Shown here: positions 33,878-41,873 of the stretch, one piece after another
How the letters are laid out: each line of letters opens with the position of its first letter
Position numbering within the stretch: position 1 is the stretch's first letter
Source: UBA2336 sp031395485
GTDB taxonomy: Bacteria > Bacteroidota > Bacteroidia > Cytophagales > Cyclobacteriaceae
DNA length: 64,000 nucleotides
Assembly (NCBI GenBank): GCA_031395485.1
Contig: JANNUS010000006.1
Location: 62,001 to 126,000 of the forward strand
Reading direction: 5' to 3'
Translations under genes and position numbers: made by a program
Notes under the pieces: generated by a model
Seen by the model: the letters and a program-made list of their open reading frames with translations, nothing else
Database searches by the model: none
Told to the model about the DNA's origin: nothing

Positions 33878-36800
33878 TTACTTCTTGTTGCAATACTGGT
33901 CAATTTGAAAACGTGCTTTTTCATCGCCAAACTCTACGGCTCGCCTCCAATCAAAACAAGCCTTCTCTCTGTTCTCAATCTGATAGTAAAAATTACCACG
34001 TTGTTTATAGTACGATGCGTTTTTAGGTTCTACACGAATGGCTTCATCCATGTCGGAAATAGCGGCTCCATAATCGTCAATCTCAGCCTTACAGGTTGAG
34101 CGATTGTAATACGCAAGTCCATCTTTCGGATTTAATTTTGTTGCCTGATTATAATCAAGTATGGCTCCTTCATAATCTGCCATTCCTTCTTTAATTAAGC
34201 CGCGATTAAAATAGATGTTTGAATTACTCTTGTCGAGTGTAACGGCACTACCCAGTGCTGCAATAGCTGATTTTGGATCTTCAAGGCTGAGGTATGCTTT
34301 TGCCTTGTCTAGAAAAAGCTGTACGGTATTAACCCCCGACTTATTGGCGGTTTCAAAAGCGCTGATCGCCTCTTTAAACTCTTCAATTTCAAGCAAACAC
34401 CTTCCGCGTTTATACAACATTTCCTTATCCTTCGTGCCTCCTTGGATAAGTTTATCAAAATACTCCAACGCTACGTTAAACTGTTTCATGTTGTAGTAAG
34501 ACTCTGACAGCATCATGTACAAATCCATCTCTGGTTTCTCGGTGAGTTTCTCAACCATCCGAAAATCTTCTGCGGCCTGCTCAAATTTGCTGGTCTTAAA
34601 ATAAGAAAGCCCACGATTATAATAAGCATTGCCATATTCTGAATTAAGACTGATCGCTACTCCAAAATCTTTAATAGCCTCTGCAAATCGCTCTTCCGAA
34701 AGGTAGGCGCTTCCTCGATTGTTCATCAGAATTGCATCTTTCATTCCGAGTGCAATGGCTTGTGTGTAATCCTGAATTGCAGCAGTCGGATCGGAAAGAC
34801 TTAATCTGGAGTTTCCTCTATGGTAATATACCTGCGCAATTTTAGAATCTAACCGAATGGCTTCATTGAAATCTTCGATAGATTTAATGTAATTCTCGGC
34901 ATCATAACGGCAGACACCTCGCATGTCGTAAAGTGTAGCATCAGAGGTGCCAACACCAATGGCCTTATCAAAATCCGGAAGGGCACCTCTGTAGTCTTTC
35001 AAATTAAACTTGGCAACTCCTCTTTTCAAAGTAAGGTTAATATCATTTTCGCCTCCACTGATAGCTTTGTTTAAATCCGGTAATGCTTTGTCGTATTCTT
35101 TTAGTTCAACATAGGCTATGCCTCTTGCACCAAATACTTTTAAATCGCTACTATTGTTTTCAGTTGCTTTAGTAAGGTCTGTTACTGCGCCTTTATAATC
35201 TTTGGTATTAAACTTAGCGATACCTGAAAACGCAAAATCTTCAACAGCAGCCTCGTTACGAGCAATTACAATTGCTTCGTCTGCAATTACAGCGGAGTAC
35301 TCTTTTAATTGAAATCTTGCAGCCGCGCGGTTCTTCATTGCCAAAATATAATCTGATTTTAATGCTAAAGCCCGCGTAAAGTCCTCTACTGATTCTCGCA
35401 CTTGGCCTGCAGCAAGTTTTGCTTTACCACGATTGTTAAAGATGATCTCATTATTTGACCCTAATGAAAAGCTCTTATCGTACGATTCAATTGCGCCCAC
35501 AAAATTATTTTTTTTAAACCGGGCATTTCCCAACTGAAAGTATACTTCTTTGTCTCTACTATTTAGTGTGGCCGCTTTTTCAAGCATGGGTTCAGCTTCC
35601 TTTTCTTTTTGAGATTGTAAATAAGAAAGACCAAGCGCTTCGAAGACTAATAAATCTGCGCTTTCTTTTTGAACTACCTTTTCAAGATCACTAATAGCAG
35701 CCGGATATTGCTTGAGTTGATACGATGCCTTTCCTCTTTTTTCATAAATGCCTTCTTCCTTTTCTCCACCTATTTCGGCAGTTGTAAGGGCATCGATAGT
35801 TCCTTTAAAATCATTGCTTGCATAACGAAGATAGCCTGCATACAACATTACCTTGCTATCTTTTACTCCAGCCTTAATGGCACTTTCAAGGTATGTTTTA
35901 GCGACATCATTCTGATTAAGCTTATACCGGGCAATGCCTAACATTTTCAATACCTCGGCTGATTCACCTTCGGATCCTTTTGATTTCTCTAAATCATCGG
36001 CAGCGCCAGCATACTCTTGCAACCCAAATTTTGCTGTCCCTCTATTTAAGATTGCTTTAAAATAATTTGGATTGAGTTGAATTGCCTTGTCGAAGTCAGC
36101 AATGGAACCAGCGGCATCACCTGTATTCATTTTGGCCTTTCCGCGATTGTTGAACATGATGGCGTCCTTATCTGAAAGTTTAATGGCGTTATCGTATTGC
36201 TTAATGGCATTAGGAAAATCATTTTTCAAAAAACGTATATCTCCCAGATTTTTAAAAACCTCGGTATCATTTACTCCCAATGACACTGCTTTCTCTAAAT
36301 CTTTTTGTGCATTGTCATAATCCTTCTGAATAAATTCGGCATTGCCTTTAGCCTGCAAGACCTCTTTGCCGGTTGATCCAAGTGCTACTGCCCGGCCGAG
36401 TGATTCAACGGCACCAGCAAACTCTTTATTCTTAAACTGACATAAACCCAATTGCGCAAATACATCTTTATCGGTTAATCCCAAGGATACCGCGGCCGAT
36501 AAACTTTGACCAGCCCCCAAGCAATCACCCTCTGTTGCCAGGCTTAGCCCCAGCATTTTAAAAACGTCTTTATCTTTTGCTCCCTTCTGAACTACTTTAC
36601 TCAGAGCCTCCGCTGCAGCTTTGAAATTTTTTAAGGTGTATTGGGCAGTACCCACTTTTTGAAAAATCTCTGTATCGGCTCGGCCGCTGGAAATGAGTTT
36701 TTCGAAATCCGCTATGCTGCCTGCCCAATCTTGCAGCATGTAACGTACTTCCGCGCGATTCTCAATCGCTTTATCGTAGCCCGATTTTAATTCAAGCGCC

Positions 36801-37357
36801 TTATCAAAATCAGGCAGCGAACCCTTGTAGTCTTTTAAATTGAATTTGGCTTTACCGCGATTGTTATACAATGTAGCATCGGCTTTTCCCAATGCCATGG
36901 CTTTATCATAATTACTAATTGCCTCACGATAATTCTCCACTCTAAACTTGCAGTTGCCAAGGTTAGCATACGTTTCAAAACCATTAGCACCCATGCTCAC
37001 TGCCTTTTCCAAATCGGAACCTGCCCCTGGAAAATCGTTAAGGTTATACCTGGCAGTGCCGCGGCCTTCGAAAAGTTCGGTGCTGCTGATACGTGCTTTC
37101 ACCGCCTCATCAAAATCGTTTTTTGCCTTTTCAAAATCTTTTTGGTGAGCGTAAATCATGCCGCGCTTCACATAAACTTCCTTGTTAGAGAATCCGGAAT
37201 TGATGAGCTGGGTAAATTGAATAACGGACGCACCCATGTTGCCTTCCTTGAATTTTGCAAGCGCTTCCTGGTACTGAACATCCAATAAAGAATCTGCCTG
37301 CTGCGAAAAAGCTGAAAACGAAATCAGGCAAAAGAAAAAAACAATACAAGCACGCAT
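33878..37357 (-). CDS. Giant TPR-repeat protein, exported
   Basis: A 1159-residue protein with a signal peptide (1-18, ending SAFSQ) and about thirty consecutive 34-residue tetratricopeptide repeats that fill the rest, with recurring words AIxxYDKA and VFNNRGKAKxN. There is no catalytic domain and no C-terminal sorting domain. It should be a periplasmic or surface superhelical scaffold. Two 40-residue membrane proteins and the RskA-like anti-sigma gene lie upstream. A -7 box is 22 bases before the start. Confidence 0.88.
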   Translation of the reverse strand: MRACIVFFFCLISFSAFSQQADSLLDVQYQEALAKFKEGNMGASVIQFTQLINSGFSNKEVYVKRGMIYAHQKDFEKAKNDFDEAVKARISSTELFEGRGTARYNLNDFPGAGSDLEKAVSMGANGFETYANLGNCKFRVENYREAISNYDKAMALGKADATLYNNRGKAKFNLKDYKGSLPDFDKALELKSGYDKAIENRAEVRYMLQDWAGSIADFEKLISSGRADTEIFQKVGTAQYTLKNFKAAAEALSKVVQKGAKDKDVFKMLGLSLATEGDCLGAGQSLSAAVSLGLTDKDVFAQLGLCQFKNKEFAGAVESLGRAVALGSTGKEVLQAKGNAEFIQKDYDNAQKDLEKAVSLGVNDTEVFKNLGDIRFLKNDFPNAIKQYDNAIKLSDKDAIMFNNRGKAKMNTGDAAGSIADFDKAIQLNPNYFKAILNRGTAKFGLQEYAGAADDLEKSKGSEGESAEVLKMLGIARYKLNQNDVAKTYLESAIKAGVKDSKVMLYAGYLRYASNDFKGTIDALTTAEIGGEKEEGIYEKRGKASYQLKQYPAAISDLEKVVQKESADLLVFEALGLSYLQSQKEKEAEPMLEKAATLNSRDKEVYFQLGNARFKKNNFVGAIESYDKSFSLGSNNEIIFNNRGKAKLAAGQVRESVEDFTRALALKSDYILAMKNRAAARFQLKEYSAVIADEAIVIARNEAAVEDFAFSGIAKFNTKDYKGAVTDLTKATENNSSDLKVFGARGIAYVELKEYDKALPDLNKAISGGENDINLTLKRGVAKFNLKDYRGALPDFDKAIGVGTSDATLYDMRGVCRYDAENYIKSIEDFNEAIRLDSKIAQVYYHRGNSRLSLSDPTAAIQDYTQAIALGMKDAILMNNRGSAYLSEERFAEAIKDFGVAISLNSEYGNAYYNRGLSYFKTSKFEQAAEDFRMVEKLTEKPEMDLYMMLSESYYNMKQFNVALEYFDKLIQGGTKDKEMLYKRGRCLLEIEEFKEAISAFETANKSGVNTVQLFLDKAKAYLSLEDPKSAIAALGSAVTLDKSNSNIYFNRGLIKEGMADYEGAILDYNQATKLNPKDGLAYYNRSTCKAEIDDYGAAISDMDEAIRVEPKNASYYKQRGNFYYQIENREKACFDWRRAVEFGDEKARFQIDQYCNKK

Positions 37358-37379
37358 AGCATCTGGAATTGAAGGGGAA

Positions 37380-37387
37380 CAAAATTA
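37380..37387 (-). promoter_or_regulatory. -7 box for the giant TPR gene
   Basis: The minus strand reads TAATTTTG (consensus TAnnTTTG) and ends 22 bases before the TPR ATG. It lies after the stop codon of the second microprotein gene, so the TPR gene can be transcribed on its own. Confidence 0.4.
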
Positions 37388-37435
37388 CAAATCAGGGGAT
37401 GAGAAATACTCAGAATGCGTAAAAACTCATTGTCA

Positions 37436-37558
37436 TTAAGATCCAACAATTGAAGTATACGTAAGGTAGGCAATTATGCTAACCAGAATGAGGATTAGAA
37501 CGTATCCAAAAACCTTGGCGCGGTTGAAATAACTCTTTAACGGAATGCCCTTTTTCAT
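37436..37558 (-). CDS. 40-residue single-pass membrane microprotein B
   Basis: An ATG at 37558 opens a 40-residue frame ending TAA at 37436. It starts MKKGIPLKSYFNRAKVFGYV and continues as one hydrophobic helix (about 18-34) with a short polar tail. Residues 9-19 share SYFxRAKVFxY with the neighbouring 40-residue frame in the same positions. The neighbour's stop codon is 6 bases upstream, so the two probably form a unit. I do not recognise a family. Confidence 0.6.
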   Translation of the reverse strand: MKKGIPLKSYFNRAKVFGYVLILILVSIIAYLTYTSIVGS

Positions 37559-37564
37559 AATCCG

Positions 37565-37687
37565 TTATTCCATTCCAAGTAGACGGAAAACATTCAAAAA
37601 AAGGTAAAGCAGGGCACTTAGCACCATCATGTATGCGAATACTTTAGCCCTGAAAAAATATGAATTGGTTGATAGGGACTTTCTCAT
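37565..37687 (-). CDS. 40-residue single-pass membrane microprotein A
   Basis: An ATG at 37687 opens a 40-residue frame ending TAA at 37565. It starts MRKSLSTNSYFFRAKVFAYM and has one hydrophobic helix (about 17-34). It matches microprotein B in length, in the aligned SYFxRAKVFxY motif at residues 9-19 and in membrane topology, while the rest differs; this pattern of conservation suggests two genuine paralogues. It is 118 bases after the stop codon of the RskA-like gene, with a palindrome in between. Confidence 0.6.
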   Translation of the reverse strand: MRKSLSTNSYFFRAKVFAYMMVLSALLYLFLNVFRLLGME

Positions 37688-37701
37688 AGCCTGTTTAGGT
37701 G

Positions 37702-37718
37702 TTAAAGTAATACTTTAA
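37702..37718. promoter_or_regulatory. 17-bp perfect palindrome upstream of the microproteins
   Basis: TTAAAGTA-A-TACTTTAA is symmetric about a central A. It lies 15 bases upstream of microprotein A and after the anti-sigma gene. It could be an operator for the microproteins or a weak transcription stop for the anti-sigma gene. Confidence 0.4.
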
Positions 37719-37804
37719 TTACGACAAAAAGGGTGTACCGACCTACATTAATTTCGATAAAGGGGCAGGAAATTTTGTAAATACCCCATTCCTGGCGATA
37801 GAAA

Positions 37805-38608
37805 TTAACCCTTCACAACATTTCCAATCACTTGCATGGTTTCAAGAGATGGTGTTGCCTTGCCCCCCCGAGATTCAATAGTTACGGCAAAAGCAGCCGC
37901 TCCGGAAAGATCCTTCATTTTTAAGAGGCCGGCTACGTTCGCATCAAATACGCCTCCATCTACCGGCTTGCCATCCACTATGGCCCACAACTGATACTGA
38001 TTTTCCTGAGCAAGAGTCTTCATGCTTTGAATGCTCAAGTAAACCTCTTTAGAGTTTTCATTCCAGTACACATACGCCATCGCATCGGGAGCGTTCTGTG
38101 TTCCTTTCATTACTACCCTGCTGAATGCCGGGTTATCAATAACTTTTATGTCGGTTTCGATTTTATCTAACCGTTGATTTACCGTGTTGTAATCACGTGC
38201 CATTTGCTGATTTTGCGCAACGAGGTCGTTCAAATTATTTTCGGTGCTGCGCCATTTACCATAGTAGTTGTACGCCAGGTAAGAAGTAACAAGAGCAATT
38301 GCTACGGAAGCTGCAGCAGCATATTTCCAGAAACTGATTTGTGAATCACCAACCGGCATTGAAACAACTTTGCCGTCTGGTTTCTTTTCATCAATCTTTT
38401 TGAAAAGATTTTCCTTTACGGATGCCTTGGGTTGAACAGCGCTTTTCTGTAAGAGTTTTTCCTGCGCCTCTTCAATGAGTAACAACTCTTGCTTTAGCTC
38501 AGGGTATTGAACAAGGTTTCGCTCAACCTCTGCCCGTTCCGTTGGCGAGAGTTCACCGAGTGCATAAGCCTCCAGTATTCCTGACGATATGTATTCTTCT
38601 GTTTTCAA
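37805..38608 (-). CDS. RskA-like membrane anti-sigma factor
   Basis: A 267-residue anti-sigma factor. The cytoplasmic N-terminus (1-60, EAYALGELSPTERAEVERNL) has the RskA-type sigma-binding helices without a zinc Cys/His motif. A transmembrane helix is at about 92-112, then a coiled coil (about 118-150) and the RskA C-terminal domain (about 155-265, WAIVDGKPVDGGVFDA) outside the inner membrane. It should hold the overlapping ECF sigma factor inactive and release it on an external signal by regulated proteolysis. It overlaps the sigma gene by 4 bases (ATGA), so production is coupled. Confidence 0.9.
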   Translation of the reverse strand: MKTEEYISSGILEAYALGELSPTERAEVERNLVQYPELKQELLLIEEAQEKLLQKSAVQPKASVKENLFKKIDEKKPDGKVVSMPVGDSQISFWKYAAAASVAIALVTSYLAYNYYGKWRSTENNLNDLVAQNQQMARDYNTVNQRLDKIETDIKVIDNPAFSRVVMKGTQNAPDAMAYVYWNENSKEVYLSIQSMKTLAQENQYQLWAIVDGKPVDGGVFDANVAGLLKMKDLSGAAAFAVTIESRGGKATPSLETMQVIGNVVKG

Positions 38609-39123
38609 ATCACCTTAACTATAGACCGTAACTGTTTCATGGCCAATCGCAACCGGGTTTTTACTGTGCCTAACGGAATATTGAATTCCTCGGCTAACTC
38701 GGATTGTGAGTATCCTTTAAAATATAAATGTTCAACTACAAATTTCTGATCTTCTGATAACCCAGTCAGAATGTCTTTTACTCCAATTGAGTCAATGCCT
38801 TGTTCAGTAAATTCTCGTCTATCAATGGTATTTACGAAATTATCAATACCCTTGGTTTTCCCCTCCTTACCAATCTCTTTTGAACGCGTTTTGTCAATAG
38901 CCAAGTTACGCGTCAGGTTCAGCATCCACGTAAATAGTTTTCCTTTGGCAGGATCATAGTTGTCAATCTTATTCCAAATCTTTAAAAACACATCTTGAAG
39001 CACTTCTTCGGCAACTTCTTCTTTTTGAATAACTCTGCTGACAACTCCAAACAGCGAGCCTGAATAATGATCGTATAAATACTCGAACGCAGACTTGTCT
39101 CTGGCTTTCAGCCGACTAACCAA
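38605..39123 (-). CDS. ECF sigma factor, SigK-like
   Basis: A 172-residue ECF sigma factor. Region 2 is about 15-80 (DKSAFEYLYDHYSGSLFGVV, VAEEVLQDVFLKIWNKI, FTWMLNLTRNLAIDKTRS) and region 4 about 120-170 (LSEDQKFVVEHLYFKGYSQSELAEEFNIPLGTVKTRL). With the overlapping RskA-like gene it resembles the SigK group. It is divergent from the DUF4331/TonB/fasciclin genes, whose promoters carry the ATCCAG-N13-TTCGTA motif. The track start at 39123 begins MVSRLKARD; the true start could lie further upstream but no better ATG fits. Confidence 0.9.
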   Translation of the reverse strand: MVSRLKARDKSAFEYLYDHYSGSLFGVVSRVIQKEEVAEEVLQDVFLKIWNKIDNYDPAKGKLFTWMLNLTRNLAIDKTRSKEIGKEGKTKGIDNFVNTIDRREFTEQGIDSIGVKDILTGLSEDQKFVVEHLYFKGYSQSELAEEFNIPLGTVKTRLRLAMKQLRSIVKVI

Positions 39124-39216
39124 ACTTTTCTCATCAATATGAACAGAAGTGACTGGAATAAAACTGGGAATTTATACAGCAAATTATTGAAAGAATGTGA
39201 ATTGCCAAAAGCAGAT

Positions 39217-39243
39217 GAATCCAGATGCTCCATACACTTCGTA
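39217..39243 (+). promoter_or_regulatory. Candidate ECF promoter of the DUF4331 operon
   Basis: ATCCAG (39219-39224), 13 bases, then TTCGTA (39238-39243). Equivalently ATCCA-N16-CGTA, close to the mycobacterial SigK consensus CCATCC-N16/17-CGAATA. The same arrangement occurs at 44137-44161. CGTA lies 29 bases before the DUF4331 ATG. Confidence 0.55.
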
Positions 39244-39272
39244 CATCCAATCAAATAAACAATTAAATCATT

Positions 39273-39944
39273 ATGAAAATTACAAACAAAATGAAAATGC
39301 TGGGTGCAGCATTTCTGATTGCCGGAGCTTCAGGTGCATACCTGATTGCGGCTGATCACGTTGATGCCCCAGGAGTGACCGGTGCAGGATCCGCAAGTAT
39401 AGGTTCTGATATTACCGATGTGTACGCCTTTGCCAAGGGCGAAAACATTGTATTTGTCGTAAGCACGCAGGGAAAATTATCGCCTGCTGCAACTGCTTCT
39501 GCAACCTTCGATGAAGAAGTGATGCTGGAGATCAACATCGACAACGATGCAACAAAAGACCATGTTGAAGACCTTGTGATCCAAGCAACATTCAAAGATG
39601 GCAAAGTTTATGTTCATGGCCCGAAGGCTCCTGTTACAACGGGGTTAACTAGCACACTAGTAAGCGGTACAACCGTGAGCGCTAACATTACCGAATACGG
39701 TGATGCTCCGGTTATCGGAACAGAAGGCGGTGTTAAAGTTTTTGCAGGCCCGCGTGATGATCCGTTCTTCTTTGACCTTACTCAATACAAAGCGATTATT
39801 GCAGGAACCGCTACGATGTTCAATAGCCCTGGCACCGACTCCTTTGCCGGTACTAATGTCATGTCATTGGTTATTGAAATTCCAAAATCACAAGTAGGCA
39901 CAGGTACCATTGACATCTGGGCTACTTCAAACCGTAAAAATTAA
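39273..39944 (+). CDS. DUF4331 family protein, N-terminal part
   Basis: A 223-residue exported protein. Signal peptide about 1-25. DHVDAP, then SDITDVYAFAKGENIVFVVS and VFAGPRDDPFFFDLTQY are the diagnostic N-terminal half of DUF4331. The sequence stops after VMSLVIEIPKSQVG, where full-length family members continue to a second half; that half is encoded by the next gene. Function is unknown; the family is secreted and often near TonB receptors. First gene after the candidate ECF promoter. Confidence 0.88.
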   Translation: MKITNKMKMLGAAFLIAGASGAYLIAADHVDAPGVTGAGSASIGSDITDVYAFAKGENIVFVVSTQGKLSPAATASATFDEEVMLEINIDNDATKDHVEDLVIQATFKDGKVYVHGPKAPVTTGLTSTLVSGTTVSANITEYGDAPVIGTEGGVKVFAGPRDDPFFFDLTQYKAIIAGTATMFNSPGTDSFAGTNVMSLVIEIPKSQVGTGTIDIWATSNRKN

Positions 39945-39953
39945 TTTATTAAT

Positions 39954-40487
39954 ATGAAAAAAATATTTAACTACTTGGCAACCATCGTCCTAATCGGAGG
40001 TGCCTTTACATTCACCGCGTGTAGCGATGATGACGACAACAAGCCCGCTGCAACTTACGAACAGGAAGATCAGATGGCGCGTCCCGCAATTAACACCGTG
40101 TTTATTGCTTCTGGTGATCCGAAAGATGCGTTCAACGAAACTATTCCTTCGGCCATGGGAGCGGCTTACGCTACAGTGTTTAACACACGTCTTTTAGCAC
40201 TGAATGCCGGTTACACAACAAATGCGTTAACGCAAAACGCGGCCACTTTCTCAGGGCTCTTGGCCACTGATGTATTGAACGTATCCTTAGCAGGAACAAC
40301 TACATTTTTTGATGGCACCAATGTTTTGACCGGACGCGCTTTAGCAGATGATGTGATCAGTACTGAACTGCTATTGATCTTTGGAGGGCCTGCCGGAACC
40401 AGCAATCCTGGTTTGACGGATGACCATGTGGATGCCAATGACAAAGCATTTCTGGGAACATTCCCTTATCTCGCAGCACCTTTCTAA
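39954..40487 (+). CDS. DUF4331 family lipoprotein, C-terminal part
   Basis: A 177-residue lipoprotein (signal ends FTFTAC, Cys23). MARPAINTVFIASGDPKDAFNETIPS and LTGRALADDVISTELLLIFGG with VDANDKAFLGTFPYLAAPF at the C-terminus correspond to the second half of a full DUF4331 protein. It begins 9 bases after the first-half gene, and has its own lipoprotein signal, so this is a stable gene split rather than a frameshift. The two chains probably associate at the membrane. Confidence 0.8.
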   Translation: MKKIFNYLATIVLIGGAFTFTACSDDDDNKPAATYEQEDQMARPAINTVFIASGDPKDAFNETIPSAMGAAYATVFNTRLLALNAGYTTNALTQNAATFSGLLATDVLNVSLAGTTTFFDGTNVLTGRALADDVISTELLLIFGGPAGTSNPGLTDDHVDANDKAFLGTFPYLAAPF

Positions 40488-40500
40488 TTGATTTCATTTT

Positions 40501-40544
40501 GAGTATTAGGGAGAATCTCTTTTTTGAAGATTCTCCCAACACTC
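40501..40544 (+). terminator. Strong hairpin between the DUF4331 pair and the TPR lipoprotein gene
   Basis: GGGAGAATCT (40509-40518) pairs with AGATTCTCCC (40528-40537), and GAGT with ACTC outside it (40501-40504, 40541-40544). No T run follows, so it may be an mRNA stabiliser or a partial terminator within the operon. Confidence 0.5.
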
Positions 40545-40563
40545 AGAACCAAAGAAAATATTT

Positions 40564-41856
40564 ATGAAACCTCTCCTCTTACTTTCTTTTGCATCATTGA
40601 TTTTTGCTTGCTCGTGCTCAGAAGAGAAGAAAATCATTACACGTTCCACTGATTACGAAACCTACTTGACTGTAAAACAAGTAAACAACTATTCTATTGA
40701 AGAAGATATGCGTTTTTGGCGAGAACGGTTAACGCGCATGCCCAACGATGAAGCCTCTAAAATAAAACTGGCCGGACTGCATGCCGGCAACTTCAGAAAA
40801 ACAGGAAGAGTTGAAGAATTACAATATTCCGACAGTATTTACAATTACCTCCTGAAAACAACCTCATCGCGAAAAACAGGATTGTATTTAGGCCTTGCAC
40901 AAAATTCCATCACCCAACATCAGTTTAAGAAAGCCGGAGACTATGCTGAAGCCGCGTTGAATGAAGGCGGAAGTAAAGCTGCAGCATTGCTCATTATCAC
41001 CGATGTGGCGCTTGAACTGGGTGACTATCATAAAGCAAAAAGCACCCTTAAAAAATTCACTAATAAAAATTCTTTCGCGCACCGTATCCGACAGGTGAAA
41101 GTAAAAGATCATGAAGGTCAACTGGATTCCGCTATTCTCATCATGGAGGCCGCCTTTGATCGCATCAAAGGAAACAAGGATCTCTATTGCTGGTCACTAT
41201 CAAACTTAGGTGACATGTACGGCCATGCCGGAAGAATTGAAGAAGCATACCAGGCCTACCTCTCCGTATTACAAAAAGACTCCAACTATGATTACGCCTT
41301 GAAAGGAATTGCCTGGATCGCACTTTCACACGACAGAAATTATAAAGAAGCAAGACGAATCATTACGATACTCGCTTCGCGAACCCGAATGCCCGAAGCA
41401 CACCTGATGCTGGCAGAAATTGCTGAAATGGAAAATGATGAGACGGAAAAAATCAAGCAATTAAAACTGTTTGTAACCCTGACCGACAACGGTGGGTATA
41501 AGACGATGTACGCTAAATACCTTGCTGAAATTTATGGCGATGACTTACAGAAGCCTGAGGCAAGCCTGGCCATTGCAGAACAAGAAATCAACAACAGGCC
41601 CACACCTCAGTCATTTGATCTTAAAGCCTGGGCGTTGTTGCACGTTGGACGAAAAAAGGAGGCCCTGTTTTTTGCACAAAAATACGTTACCGGTAAAACC
41701 TTCGAGCCGGATGCTGCCTACCACTTAGGCATGATTTACCTCGCCAATGGTTTTGAAGACGAAGCGGAAAAATACTTGGAAGAAGCATTGGAATCTTCTT
41801 TTGAACTGGGACCCGGTGTTACCAAAAATATTAAGGAAGCCCTTGAACATATTTAA
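40564..41856 (+). CDS. TPR-repeat lipoprotein
   Basis: A 430-residue protein with a lipoprotein signal (LIFAC, Cys16) and helical repeats through most of its length (YLGLAQNSITQHQFKKAGDYAEAAL, AYHLGMIYLANGFEDEAEKYLEEAL). It is between the DUF4331 pair and a TonB receptor, with 17 bases to the receptor gene. In similar Bacteroidota clusters this protein is always next to DUF4331 genes; its task is unknown. Confidence 0.8.
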   Translation: MKPLLLLSFASLIFACSCSEEKKIITRSTDYETYLTVKQVNNYSIEEDMRFWRERLTRMPNDEASKIKLAGLHAGNFRKTGRVEELQYSDSIYNYLLKTTSSRKTGLYLGLAQNSITQHQFKKAGDYAEAALNEGGSKAAALLIITDVALELGDYHKAKSTLKKFTNKNSFAHRIRQVKVKDHEGQLDSAILIMEAAFDRIKGNKDLYCWSLSNLGDMYGHAGRIEEAYQAYLSVLQKDSNYDYALKGIAWIALSHDRNYKEARRIITILASRTRMPEAHLMLAEIAEMENDETEKIKQLKLFVTLTDNGGYKTMYAKYLAEIYGDDLQKPEASLAIAEQEINNRPTPQSFDLKAWALLHVGRKKEALFFAQKYVTGKTFEPDAAYHLGMIYLANGFEDEAEKYLEEALESSFELGPGVTKNIKEALEHI

Positions 41857-41873
41857 CTTCGGCTGCTTAGACT

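Noticed and set aside
37436..37718. Toxin-antitoxin pair hypothesis for the two 40-residue frames
   Set aside because: They are paralogues on the same strand with no antisense RNA or antitoxin pattern visible; paralogous membrane microproteins is the simpler reading.
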